Shown here piece by piece: positions 10,028 through 22,249 of a stretch of 64,000 nucleotides of DNA; the first letter of the stretch is position 1; every line of letters starts with the position of its first letter. Both the position numbers and the translations under genes were made by a program. The notes under the pieces are model-generated. The model did not search any database, was not told the DNA's origin, and worked only from the letters and a program-made list of their open reading frames with translations. Source of the stretch: Isoetes taiwanensis (taxonomy: Eukaryota; Streptophyta; Lycopodiopsida; Isoetales; Isoetaceae); NCBI GenBank assembly GCA_021234155.1, contig JAJEKV010000216.1, positions 682,001-746,000 of the forward strand, in the 5' to 3' direction.

Positions 10028-12153
10028 CGTACATATCCGTACATGACTTAGGCCATTTCTTCACGGTAGTCTTATTTTTAAGGAAAAACTATTTTTAAAA
10101 GTCCCCTATTTTATCAAGTGATGATTGGCCATCTTAAAAGAAAATCAACTTTCCTCGTAAAAATAATACATGTCTTATCTAGGTTTAGATACCATTTTTT
10201 AATATAAATGGAATCTTATTTTATTCCTGTGGATTTCCTCGGCAAAGAAAAATAAAACACCTAGTCTTATTTGAATATATAATTAAAAATAAGGCGTATC
10301 TTATTTTTTCATGTTTTTCCACTAGTATTTTAGTGGTATCATATTTTATAACTACTATACAGTGGAAAAGCATGTTTAAATTGTGTGTCTCCATTTCTAG
10401 CTTTGGAGTCACAAACGGTGTCATATATTGTATATGACAGCCATATTTTGCAACTACTGTGGAATAGTATTATACATCATTGAGATACTAGATGTATGTC
10501 TTCAATCATTAAGCCAAAAACAGTCAAAGTCTGCCCAATAATTCCTATAGCGACAAGGAGGCCAGCTCTAAGGACAAAATTGGAAACAAGGCAGCAACAA
10601 AACAACACATGGGATTTTCCCCTGAAGCGAAAAGTATTCAGGTTAAAGCTAATCATGTAGATTGTAGTGTATTATGCTATGAAGAATGTTTTCCAGTTGA
10701 ATATATTGGCAGGAATTATAGACAAGCATGTTCTTAATGAGTTGATATTATTTCCTGCATAATATTCGGTTTACCTTAATGGATCTATAAGAAGATATAT
10801 CATGCTATGGTTCCAGACTGAATTTACTTAAGGAAATATTGCTGGATCTTGTACTCACATAATTGTATAATTAGAATGAGGTTGAAATGCTAGTTTACAA
10901 AATATTGTATTGATGTGGATTGGCACAAGCTAAAATTAGAGCATATATGTTGTAAATCTAGTGCATTAGATAAAAAAATCCGGAATGGTCTATTATGCAT
11001 GAGCTTGATAGATGAGTCATAATTTAGAAGAATATGCTACTTGAGTTACAATCTGAGGCACTAAGCTAATGGAATTGTTGAAAACAATAAGCAAGGATGC
11101 CGGTACTTGGTAAATTTAAGGGTACATGGACCTGCTTGTTTGATCTCAAATTGAGGATAAAGAACCTATTAAGAATTTAAGATAAATAATTTTAGATGCA
11201 GATTGTTGAATTTGGGCACGGGACTTAAGGTACATAGGGATTCTATTTGCTTAATAGCTTATGCATTGGTTGTCAAAACTTTAAAACGACAGTGTCCTGT
11301 GATAACAGAGTATACATAGTTGTTTAAGCTATGTTTGATGCTAAGGTAAGGATAAGATAAGATAAGATGAATAAGATAAGATAAGGGAACCCCCTATTCA
11401 TACATGAAAAATGGGTAAGGCATGTCTGGCCATTTATTAATCTGATATATGACATAGTAATGGTAGCAGATAGGTAGTAGATACATGAGTTGTTCTCCAG
11501 GTTTGCATGCACACACTTACTGTTAAAGACATGGTGAAGGCGAATACCCAAGAGACCTATTGCTTACCTACTAGTTCTTCCATTATTACCCTCATTTGGT
11601 TAATATTTGGTTGTTTAACTACAGGTAACCAGGTTTCTTGCTCCATGCTTTGATGTTTCTTAGCTTGTGGTACTTTCTGCAAGGACTTCAAGTAAGCTCG
11701 CTCCATTATGGAGTGTATATATCTCAAAATAACTGGATTATGTTATTTTCATGTGGAAATTATCACGGGATTTAAAGCACAGATCTGGAATTCTGGTTTG
11801 GAAAATACTTTGGTTGTTGTGGATTTCTGTTATATTACAAATGTTTTTTGTTTCTCTTAAATATATATGGTTGTTTGGTTAAGTGACAACTTGGATTCAA
11901 ATTGGAGAATAACATCTCTATGTTAATGGTCTAAGGTTTGTTAGTAAGCTACTTTAGTTTTGTGATACAAAGCTTAACAGTTCAGATTCTTGGATTATAT
12001 GCATAAAAGGGCCGTTGTTGGATTTAGGAAAAATTATAGAATTATGATCTTATCCCGGGCTTAGGAATAATTATTGTTAAATTCTAAAGGTCGCTAAAGG
12101 CAGAGTTGATTTATCCAATGAGGAATTATCAAGGATGGAAGTCCGGTAACAAA
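10028..12153. other. AT-rich intergenic spacer
   Basis: No gene is supported on either strand; reading frames are short and of biased composition. The only internal structure I can point to is the AAGATAAGAT microsatellite at ~11,345 and a 19-T run at the right end. Confidence 0.5.
11343..11388. repeat. GATAA-type microsatellite
   Basis: Roughly eight tandem copies of the pentamer ATAAG/GATAA with one interruption (GATGAATAAG). It is a simple-sequence repeat with no inferred function. Confidence 0.85.
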
Positions 12154-12174
12154 TTTTTTTTTTTTTTTTTTTAA

Positions 12175-13941
12175 TTGATACATGGTTTTGTTGCTCTATG
12201 AATAAAGGCAATGCGAGAAGAAAGATTAGTGGGCTGCAAAAATGGACAAGTAAGATTAGTTGAACTCGTGAAAGATAGTTCCTTGGTGACACTTGCTATA
12301 GTTGTAGTTAAAGAAAATCATGGTCACAGCATCTGAGCACATACTTTGAAGCGTTTTTGGATGTGCATGTATAGAGCATATGAGACTGGCAAGCTCCAAG
12401 CCATCTCTAAATAATTGGAAATTCGGATAATATGGTAATTTGCTTTTGTTGAATGGTTCGTCTACTGCATAAAGAATACCTAACGAAAAGTTTAGGGTTA
12501 GGCCGTTTTGATGTCGGAAGGAAGATTACGGCCGGAGAAAAGCTCTGGCTAGGTCAATTTAACTGCACGACGGAGTTCCTATATGGGGTTTGTGCCAGCT
12601 ATTTGCAGTTACAGATTTCTTATGTTAGTTACAGGTTTGTGTTAAAAAATGCCTTTAGATAAGAACAGACGGTAGCACTTGTGCCATTCGCTATATTTAA
12701 GCAGGTGCTGGGTTTCCACTTCGGCCTTAACATAATGCAGACTGCTTGATCACGGCTGTAGTGTTCACATACGCTGGCTACCTGAGCTGAGCTATGGAAA
12801 AAGAAAGGTGACCTTAATCCGGCCACTAAGAAAAGGATGGCAGAGGAAAAAGCTAGTGCCAATAGCAAGAGGAAATCATTTGATTGAGGGCAGCTAGCCC
12901 AAAGAAGGCTCCTGATCCAGTGAACATGGAAGGCTGTGGGAGAATTATGGGTACCCCAGTGGAAGCAACTAGTGCCCATAATGCAATTTCGAATCATGGG
13001 ATGCATACTCCAGTGCATGAAGTGCTGGAACAAATTGGATCTAAAAAGAACAATGAAGATGGCAAGAGTACTGGCACCACACAAATCTCTCAGGTTTGAT
13101 CATGTAGATTTAGCATTCTTACATTGTTTTATGAATTCTTGATCTGTTTTGCCATTTGGGGTAAATTTCTCTAGAATAATCTGGGTATGAATATAAACAT
13201 ATGTAGATCTGATCCACATGTTTCATTGGAGTGCAACCCGTGAAATATGACAAGATTGCTATGGATTTGTATGAAAACTTTAAGTAGAATCTATGTAAAT
13301 GGTATCATAGGACTAGCTTAATGCTAATAAATAGTTAGATAAAATCTCGCCTCCATTATAAGCTTGGACTGATAGCATCTATACAGGAAAATCTGAAAAT
13401 AGTTTGACATTAAACTGTTTATATGCTTTCTTAATGACAGGTTATGATTTATAGCATATTGGTTTAGGAAAATGGACTACATTAACGTTGGTCTCAGCCG
13501 TATGTTATGTTAATTATGGCTGGTCTTATAGGTTAAAGTGGGGATGTACAACAATAATAGTATTATCGTGAACAAAAGTTGCATGGTGCTATTTCTATCG
13601 AAACTAATTACAATACTTCTAAATGTTAAATTTAATGTCAAGTTGGCTTGAAGTTATGGCTGCAAGCTTGAACCACTGTAAATAAGCTCTAATATCAGAT
13701 GCTTTGTAGACATATGTTTATGTTTTCACACTGATTTAGGACAGTAGAAATTTATGTTTAAAGGTTTCTAATGTCTTCTGCTGAAAATGACCTTACCCAA
13801 TGTTGTGTTTGTACTAAACAAGCAGGGTGAAGGGTGATAAACTTATAGGATCTTATGACACCTGCTACCCTAAACGGGACAACCATTCCGATGCTTGTGT
13901 TTGTTTTTTGGGTGCAAAATGTGATTCTATACTCCCTGCTA
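12175..13941. repeat. Segmental duplication, copy A (1.77 kb)
   Basis: This stretch is repeated in direct orientation at 15,400-17,155. It starts with TTGATACATGGTTTTG after a 19-T run and ends at GATTCTATACTCCC. Long blocks are identical, and the differences fall mostly at CAG, CTG, CCG or CG in one of the two copies. In copy A the sequence continues through a short AT-rich link straight into TTGAAGCATTGTC (13,956). In copy B the satellite array occupies that place. Copy A therefore looks like the ancestral, array-free arrangement. Confidence 0.93.
12795..13093 (+). pseudogene. Exon-like segment of an unrecognised protein (broken frame)
   Basis: Two adjacent plus-strand frames read as plausible charged nuclear-type protein: a Lys-rich part with KKRMAEEKASANSKRKSFD, then, after a frame change near 12,885, SPKKAPDPVNMEGCG through SKKNNEDGKSTG, ending at a good donor site (CTCTCAG/GTTTGA at 13,093/13,094). 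The duplicate at about 16,015-16,308 carries the same segment with more indels. The frame change may be an assembly error. No family recognised; it could be an exon of a real gene continuing into the segments at 14,483 and 15,082. Confidence 0.35.
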
Positions 13942-13955
13942 TGTTTTTTCAAAAT

Positions 13956-14365
13956 TTGAAGCATTGTCAAAGATCAAGGACATTTGTTTGACGAATGGAT
14001 CTAGGACATATATGAAAGATTTCTGGCTATTCTCTGGGGTATTTTGACCCTAGGCTTAGTTATTGTATTGTTTAAAAGCATTTATCAACAAGGTAAAATG
14101 TATTTTTTATTTTTATTTGTCTTCAATAAAAAGGATATGCTAATTTCTATCGTGGTTGAGAGTGTTGAGAATATGTAACCAGATTTTGATAAGGATTGAC
14201 ATTAAGAAGTTTTGGCAAAGATGTGATCAAGTATGTATAAAAGTAACCAGATTTTGGCCTTTTATTGAAATCACCTAATCAATAAAAGGACTGCCTATTG
14301 AATCCTTTATTTTCTTGAAAAAGGTCTTAAAGGATTGAAGTCTGTTTGTACAGATTTGAAGGTTT
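13956..14365. repeat. Solo copy of the head of module X
   Basis: From TTGAAGCATTGTC through the T-rich stretch near 14,360, this sequence matches the first ~400 bp of module X at 20,891 and 50,127. Here it follows duplication copy A directly and then diverges at the point where X has a long poly-T run. It therefore marks the unoccupied locus from which the array-bearing copy was derived. Confidence 0.9.
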
Positions 14366-14482
14366 TTTGTTTTAATCCCAGTACATTGGTTATACCAATG
14401 TCCTTAATCTAGGTTACTATATTTTAGGTGAACTGATACATGTTTATATGATGAACCGACTCATAATGGCTGTGTCTATTAG

Positions 14483-14560
14483 GAATATGCAAATGAAAAT
14501 GAACCGGACAAGAACAACTATTGGATCAAAGATTTGACCACATCATATCTGCAACATTGA
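14483..14560 (+). other. Possible short exon (26 codons)
   Basis: After an acceptor-like TGTCTATTAG at 14,482 there is an open frame reading EYANENEPDKNNYWIKD and ending in TGA at 14,558-14,560. The composition looks coding but the segment is short and no family is recognised. It may belong with the exon-like pieces at 12,795-13,093 and 15,082-15,195. The rest of 14,366-15,081 shows frames of similar quality around 14,890-15,024, ending at a donor-like TTTCCCAG/GTTTTA, without a consistent phase to the next exon. Confidence 0.2.
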
Positions 14561-15081
14561 CAGCTCGAATATTGCTGAGCAAATTACTTTCGAAGTGTAT
14601 TAAAGGCAAGCATTTTCACTCTTTTATCATGTTCAATCAATGAAATCTTTATGACAAGGGGATGTCCCCTGTTGCATTTGCATGGACGAGAGTTATGATA
14701 TAAATCAATTAATGTGCTTATTAGTGAGCTAGTAATACGCAAACAGCGTTTGCACAAAATAAACAATCCAAATAAAGGTAACAAAACAGTTGTTGTTGAG
14801 ATTACTCCAATGGAACTTGACATGGAGATTGAGTTTTGGCTATTTAAAGTGGTCTTTTGGCATTGGCCCAGACTAGCACTTGTACCAAGGGTATATATTG
14901 TTTACCCTCTGATAAGATAGATGATTTTATGGAAAATCCAAGTGGCCATGTTTTCATCCACTTGTTTGCCATTTGGCTCATCCAAAAACCATATGGACTG
15001 GCCTCCAAAGGTCAAATTTCCCAGGTTTTATTATATGTATATGCTCATCCTAATGCTGATAATGTTGGCATTCAAATGCAG

Positions 15082-15195
15082 TGAATACTGCCAGGGATAT
15101 TTCTGAATTGATTAATGCATTTTCCTCCAATGGGTTTGCTAAAAGAGATATGCTCAATAATGTCTTTAGAATTCTTCAAAGCGATAATTTTCCAG
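15082..15195 (+). other. Exon-like segment with good splice borders, protein unrecognised
   Basis: A 114-nt segment lies between an acceptor (CAAATGCAG, ending 15,081) and a donor (TTCCAG/GTACAC, 15,196). It is fully open in the frame reading TARDISELINAFSSNGFAKR and then DMLNNVFRILQSDNFP. Splice borders and codon use are better than elsewhere in this interval, so it is the strongest sign of a real or formerly real plus-strand gene between 12.8 and 15.2 kb. The function is unknown; 15,196-15,399 holds nothing further. Confidence 0.4.
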
Positions 15196-15399
15196 GTACA
15201 CTATACAAGGTCTCTGATAGGATACTAATTCTCAATAAAAATATGGAAAGCGTAGCAATATAGGTGGGTTGGGCTCGGCAACAAGGTCCAAAGCTCACCT
15301 TGTTGCTCTTTATTTTATGCAGGCAATGATAAAATGGCATTTTATCATGCATATGCAAGGTCCACCGACCTACTGGTAGGAGGCGAGGTTTTTATTATT

Positions 15400-17155
15400 G
15401 ATACATGGTTTTGTTGCTCTATGAATAAAGGCAATGCGTAAGAAAGATTAGTGGGCTGCAAAAATGGACAAGTAAGATTAGTTGAACTTCGGAAAGATAG
15501 TTCCTTGGTGACACTTGCTATAGTTGTAGTTAAAGGAAATCATGGTCATGGCCAGCGAGCACATACTTTGAAGCGTTTTTTGGATGTGCATGTATAGAGC
15601 ATATGAGACCTGCAAGCTCCAAGCCATCTCTAAATAATTGGAAATTCGGATAACATGGTAATTTGCTTTTGTTGAATGGTTCGCTCATCGCATAAAGAAT
15701 ACCCTAACTAAAAGTTTAGGGTTAGCCGTTTTGATGTCGGAAGGAAGATTACCGCTTGAGAGAAAAGCTCCGGCTAGGTCAATTTAACCGCACGACGGAG
15801 TTCCTATATGGGGTTTGTGCCGCCTATTTGCGATTCTGATTTCTTATGTTAGTTTCTGAGTTTGTGTTAAAAAATGCCTTTAGATAAGAAATGACGGTAG
15901 CACTTGTGCCATTCGCTATATTTAAGCGGTCTTTGGGTTTCCACCGGCCTTAACATAATGCTGTTTGATCACGGCCAGTAGTGTTCACATACGGCTACGA
16001 AATGAGCTATGGAAAAGAAAGGTGACCTTAATCCGCCACTAAGAAAAGGATGGCAGAGGAAAAAGCTAGTGCCAATAGCAAGAGGAAATCATTTGATTGA
16101 GGGCGGCTAGCCCAAAGAAGGCTCCCGATCCAAAGGAACATGGAAGGTCGTGGGAGAATTATGGGTACCCGATTGAAGCAACTAGTGCCCATAATGCAAT
16201 TTCGAATCATGGGATGCATACTCCAAAGGCATGAAGTCTTTGGAACAAATCGGATCTAAAAGAACAATGAAGATGGCAAGAGTACCGCACCACACAAATC
16301 TCTCTCAGGTTTGATCATGTAGATTTAGCATTCTTACATTGTTTTATGAATTTTTGATCTGTTTTGCCATTTGGGGTAAATTTCTCTAGAATAATCTGGG
16401 TATGAATATAAACATATGTAGATCTGATCTACATGTTTCATTGGAGTGCAACCTGTGAAATATGACAAGATTGCTATGGATTTGTATGAAAACTTTAAGT
16501 AGAATCTATGTAAATGGTATCATAGGACTAGCGAATGCTAATAAATAGTTAGATAAAATACTGCCTCCATTATAAGCTTGGACTGATAGCATCTATACAG
16601 GAAAATCTGAAAATAGTTTGACATTAAACTGCTTTTATATGCTTTCTTAATGACAAAGTTATGATTTATAGCATATTGGTTTAGGAAAATGGACTACATT
16701 AACGTTGGTCTCAGCCGTATGTTATGTTAATTATGGCTGGTCTTATAGGTTAAAGTGGGGATGTACAACAGCAATAGTATTATCAGGAACAAGCTGCATG
16801 GTGCTATTTACTGGAAACTAATTACAATACTTCTAAATGTTAAATTTAATGTCAAGTTGGCTTGAAATTATGGTCGCAAGCTTGAACCATCAGAATAAGC
16901 TCTAATATCGATGCTTTGTAGACATATGTTTATGTTTTCATTGACCGATTTAGGACAAGAGAAATTTATGTTTAAAGGTTTCTAATGTCTTCAATAAAAA
17001 ATGACCTTACCCAATGTTGTGTTTGTACTAAACAAGCTTGGGGTGAAGGGTGATAAACTTATAGGATCTTATGACACCCGCTACCTAAACGGGACAACCA
17101 TTCCGATGCTTGTGTTTGTTTTTTTGGGTGCGTAACAGGATTCTATACTCCCCGC
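15400..17155. repeat. Segmental duplication, copy B (1.76 kb), bordering the array
   Basis: Direct repeat of 12,175-13,941, collinear to the last base of GATTCTATACTCCC. Compared with copy A, words containing CAG or CTG are altered in a stereotyped way (for example TCCAGTG in A reads TCCAAAGG in B; GTGCTGG reads GTCTTTGG), whereas AT-rich blocks are unchanged over long runs. The short exon-like segment of copy A is present here with extra frame breaks (about 16,015-16,308). Its right end abuts the first satellite monomer. Confidence 0.93.
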
Positions 17156-17239
17156 ACTGACTCGGACTACCACGATCGTCGGATATGTCAATCCAGATGG
17201 CCCGGATCGTATGTTGGATTCTATACTCCCCGCACTGGA
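17138..17239. repeat. Hybrid 78-bp repeat at the left edge of the array
   Basis: The flank word GGATTCTATACTCCCCGCACT occurs at 17,138 and again at 17,216. The interval is filled by ~55 bp of satellite monomer (GGACTACCACGATCG through GTATGTT). The array's first partial monomer was therefore joined back to flank sequence and then to a second monomer start, which looks like template switching or slippage when the array formed, or a local assembly artefact. Confidence 0.8.
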
Positions 17240-20200
17240 CTACCACAATTCGCCGGATATGTCAATCCGATGGCCCATTTGATCAGATGTTGGAGCTTCG
17301 ACACCTCTCGTTTCGATTATGCTCAATTATGATTGGGGCCTATGATTTTAAGATGTCGAATACGAGTTTGCCTAAGGTTTTGATGGTATATCGAGCCTCT
17401 ATACGGTTTTGCTTTTAAGCTTTTAGAATATGAAATACTGAGGGATTGAACCTCTACCAAAATAACTCAATGTCCTAATAAGACGACTTTAACCAATCTA
17501 ACGGTGAGCTAATGTGACTATTTTTATCTTAAATCTATGTTTTTTTTATAATAACCCATTGAATTGTTTTAGGGATATGGTCTATGGTTTCAAGAATTAT
17601 ATCTATATGAAATCCCCCGGAACCCATACATTTGTTATTTTGCTACATATTCTAAGCATTTAGGTGCACCCTCGACTACCACGCTCGTCGGATATGTCAA
17701 TCCGATGGCCCGTGATCAGATGTTGGAGCCTCCGGACACCTCTCGCTTTGATTATGCTCAATTATGATTGGGGGCGCTTATGATTTTAAGATGTCGAATC
17801 TGAGTTTGCCTAAGGTTTTGATGGTATATCGAGCCTCTATACGGTTTTCGCTTTTAAGCTTTTAGAATATGAAATACGGAGATTGAACCTCTACCAAAAT
17901 AACTCAATGTCCTAATAAGACGACTTTAACCAATCTAACCAGTGAGCTAATGTGACTATTTTTTATCTTAAATCTATGTTTTTTTTTATAATAACCCATT
18001 GAATTGTTTTAGGGATATGGTCTATGGTTTCAAGAATTATATCTATATGAAATCCCCCGGAACCCCCATGTTATTTTGCTACATATTCTAAGCGAGGTGC
18101 ACCTGGACTACTACGGTCGTCGGATATGTCAATCCGATGGCCCAGACTGTATGTTGGAGCCTCTGGACACCTCTCGTTTCGATTATGCTCAATTATGATT
18201 GGGGACGCCTATGATTTTAAGATGTCGAATACGAGTTTGCCTAAGGTTTTGATGGTATATCGAGCCTCTATACGGTTTCGCTTTAGCTTTTTAGAATATG
18301 AAATACTGGGGATTCAACCTCTACCAAAATAACTCAATGTCCTAATAAGGCGACCAAAGTGAGCTAACCAATCTAACCAGTGAGCTAATGTGACTATTTT
18401 TTATCTTAAATCTATGTTTTTTTTTATAATAACCCATTGAATTGTTTTAGGGATATGGTCTATGGTTTCAAGAATTATATCTATATGAAATCCCCCTGGA
18501 ACCCCCTGTTATTTTGCTACATATTCTAAACGAGGTGCACCCGGACTACCAGTCGTTGATATGTCAATCCGATGGCCCGTGACCGTATGTTGGAGCCTCT
18601 GGACACCTCCTCGCTTCGATTATGCTCAATTATGATTGGGGGCGCCTATGATTTTAAGATGTCGAATACGAGTTTGCCTAAGGTTTTGATGGTATATCGA
18701 GCCTCTATACACGGTTTAAGCTTAAGCTTTTAGAATATGAAAAATAGGGGATTCGAACCTCTACCAAAATAACTCAATGTCCTAATAAGGCGACAAAGTG
18801 AGCTAACCAATCTAACCGGTGAGCTAATGTGACTATTTTTTATCTTAAATCTATGTTTTTTATAATAACCCATTGAATTGTTTTAGGGATATGGTCTATG
18901 GTTTCAAGAATTATATCTATATGAAATCCCCCTCGAACCCCCGGTTATTTTGCTACATATTCTAAACGAGGTGCACCTGGACTACCACGATCGCTCGGAT
19001 ATGTCAATCCGATGGCCCGTGATTGTATGTTGGAGCTTCGACACCTCTCGTTTCGATTATGCTCAATTATGATTGGGGACGCCTTATGATTTTAAGATGT
19101 CGAATAACGAGTTTGCCTAAGGTTTTGATGGTATATCGAGCCTCTATCTACGGTTTTTAAGCTTTTAGAATATGAAATACTGGGATTCGAACCTCTACCA
19201 AAATAACTCAATGTCCTAATAAGGCGAAAGTGAGCTAACCAATCTAACCGGTGAGCTAATGTGACTATTTTTATCTTAAATCTATATTTTTTTTATAATA
19301 ACCCATTGAATTGTTTTAGGGATATGGTCTATGGTTTCAAGAATTATATCTATATGGATGTCGAATACGAGTTTGCCTAAGGTTTTGATGGTATATCGAG
19401 CCTCTATACGGTTTCGCTTTTAAGCTTTTAGAATATGAAATACTAAGGTTTTGATGGATTGAACCTCTACCAAAATAACTCAATGTCCTAATAAGACGAC
19501 TTTAACCAATCTAACCGGTTGAGCTAATGTGACTATTTTTTATCTTAAATCTATGTTTTTTTATAATAACCCATTGAATTGTTTTAGGGATATGGTCTAT
19601 GGTTTCAAGAATTATATCTATATGAAATCCCCCGGAACCCCTCGTTATTTTGCTACATATTCTAAGCGAGGTGCACCCCGGACTACCACAATGCGTCGGA
19701 TATGTCAATCCGATGGCCCGCATCGTATGTTGGAGCCTCTGGACACCTCTCGTTTCGATTATGCTCAATTATGATTGGGGGCGCCTTATGATTTTAAGAT
19801 GTCGAATACGAGTTTGCCTAAGGTTTTGATGGTATATCGAGCCTCTATACGAGTATTCGAACCTCTACCAAAATAACTCAATGTCCTAATAAGACGACTT
19901 TAACCAATCTAACGGTGAGCTAATGTGACTATTTTTATCTTAAATCTATGTTTTTTATAATAACCCATTGAATTGTTTTAGGGATATGGTCTATGGTTTC
20001 AAGAATTATATCTATATGAAATCCCCCCGAACCCCCCGTTATTTTGCTACATATTCTAAACGAGGTGCACTGGACTACCACGGTCGTCGGATATGTCAAT
20101 CTGATGGCCCGTGATCCGTATGTTGGAGCCTCTGGACACCTCTCGTTTCGATTATGCTCAATTATGATTGGGGGCGCCTATGATTTTAAGATGTCGAATA

Positions 20201-20890
20201 CGAGTTTGCCTAAGGTTTTGATGGTATATCGAGCCTCTATACTCGATTCGAACCTCTACCAAAATAACTCAATGTCCTAATAAGACGACTTTAACCAATC
20301 TAACCGGTGAGCTAATGTGACTATTTTTTATCTTAAATCTATTTTTTTTTATAATAACCCATTGAATTGTTTTAGGGATATGGTCTATGGTTTCAAGAAT
20401 TATATCTATATGAAATCCCCTCGAACCCCTCGTTATTTTGCTACATATTCTAAACGAGGTGCACCTCCTGGACTACCACGATCGTCGGATATGTCAATCC
20501 GATGGCCTGCATCAGTATGTTGGAGCCCTCCGGACACCTCTCGTTTCGATTATGCTCAATTATGATTGGGGACCTATGATTTTAAGATGTCGAATACTTA
20601 GTTTTTGCCTAAGGTTTTGATGGTATATCGAGCCTCTATATACGGGTTTCGCTTTAAGCTTTTAGAATATGAAATACGAGGGGATTCAACCTCTACCAAA
20701 ATAACTCAATGTCCTAATAAGACGACTTTAACCAATCTAACCAAAGTGAGCTAATGTGACTATTTTTATCTTAAATCTATGTTTTTTTTTTTTATAATAA
20801 CCCATTGAATTGTTTTAGGGATATGGTCTATGGTTTCAAGAATTATATCTATATGAAATCCCCTCGAACCCCCCGTTATTTTGCTACATA
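17156..20890. repeat. Satellite array block 1 (~9 monomers of ~428 bp)
   Basis: Head-to-tail monomers, recognised by the conserved word GGGATATGGTCTATGG at about 17,573, 18,013, 18,450, 18,886, 19,319, 19,588, 19,980, 20,373 and 20,818. One unit (ending near 19,360) is shortened: it jumps from TATCTATATG to GATGTCGAATACG. Monomers contain long invariant AT-rich blocks and short hypervariable blocks. The short ORFs around the word encoding DMVYGFKNYIYMK are a by-product of the invariant block, not genes. The block ends at GCTACATA, joined to module X. Confidence 0.97.
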
Positions 20891-21332
20891 TTGAAGCATT
20901 GTCAAAGATCAAGGACATTTGTTTGATTTAATGGATCTAGGACATATATGAAAGATTTCTCGGTCATTTTCTCCGGGGTATTTTGACCCTAGGCTTAGTT
21001 ATTGTATTGTTTAAAAGCATTTATCAACAAGGTAAAATGTATTTTTATTTTTATTTGTCTTCAATAAAAAAGGATATGCTGATTTCTATCGCGGTTGAGA
21101 GTGTTGAGAATATGTAACCAGATTTTGATAAGGATTGACATTAAGAAGTTTTGCAAGATGTGATTTGTTATGTATAAAAGTAACCCAGATTTTGGCCTTT
21201 TATTGAAATCACCTATTCAATAAAAGGACTTTGCCTTTCTTGAAAAAGGTCTTAAAGGATTGAAGTCATTTGTCTGCATTTGAAGGTTTTTTTTTTTTTT
21301 TTTTTTAATCATGCATTTATTAGAAAAAATAA

Positions 21333-21520
21333 GCACGCTTAGCTCATTGGTTGCATTGATTAAAGTATTCTTATTAGGATATTAAATTATTTTGGTAGAG
21401 ATTTGCATCTCCGCATTTCATATTCTAAAACCTTAGGCGAACCCATGTAGAGATGAGTCTCTGTATTTCATATTCCAAAACCTTAGGCAAACCTGTATTA
21501 CATATTTCAAAATCATCAAT
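21333..21520 (+). mobile_element. Diverged tRNA-derived SINE-like segment in X copy 1, inverted relative to the array
   Basis: On the plus strand the order is TTAGCTCATTGGTTG (A-box-like), ATTCTTATTAGGATATT, TTTTGGTAGAGATTTGCATC (B-box position), then CATATTCTAAAACC and CAAAACCTTAGGCAAACC. Each piece matches, in the same order, the reverse complement of the satellite monomer (for example TTAGCTCACTGGTTAGA and TTTTGGTAGAGGTTCGAATC). It is thus an older relative of the monomer in opposite orientation. The B box is degenerate here, so Pol III activity from this copy is unlikely. Confidence 0.75.
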
Positions 21521-22249
21521 TGAATCCATTTGCCATGGAAATAATTTGTTTGTCTTCATGTTATTGTGCTTTTTAGTAATTAATATTTAGGCCCATAAAG
21601 TTTACCTATATTTGCTTTAGTTAGGCCCGAAGGGCCCAAAATTTTTCTAAATATAACAATCAACACACAACTACCATTAACATTATTAACATAAACCATT
21701 GCATTTAACACATCTAGATTAAAATCCCCTTAAACCCCCTTTGGTTTGGGTGCATATTCACCTGGGGTTACGAGGGGCCGAGAGCCCTTAAAATATATTC
21801 ACAATACATGTACAAAATTAACACCATTAAGTACATTCTCTCAAACCTTATAGTATTTTGTAAACCTTAATATACAATATACAAAAACTTGTATATGCAT
21901 ACCCCACAAACGAGGATCGCTATGTGCGGTCCAGATCTTGGAATAAAGGGCATTCTTATATACATGGCATTCAAGTATTACCCATTTTTCTCAAAACAGT
22001 CAATAAGCCGCTTAAGAATTTCCTAGCACTCTATATATACATGGCACTCAGATATTCCCCATTCTTCTCAAAATAGTCAATAAGCCGCTTAAGGCCCCCG
22101 AGACCTTATTGCAAAGAAGATCACAAATGATTTCCTATCCTATATTGGCATTTATGGATTAATCACGAGTGAGTAGTATGATCTATGCATAATACAACCA
22201 TAGGCCGTGCACAAGCTAATCCTAACCATAGCGTGAAGCATTTGTTTCC

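Noticed and set aside
12490..12506. Telomere-like TTTAGGG words
   Set aside because: Only about one and a half copies are present, repeated in the duplicate because the whole block is duplicated. This is not a telomeric tract.
12629..13084. 151-codon minus-strand ORF in duplication copy A
   Set aside because: It is the complement of the Lys-rich plus-strand exon-like segment, is not preserved in copy B and shows no motif.
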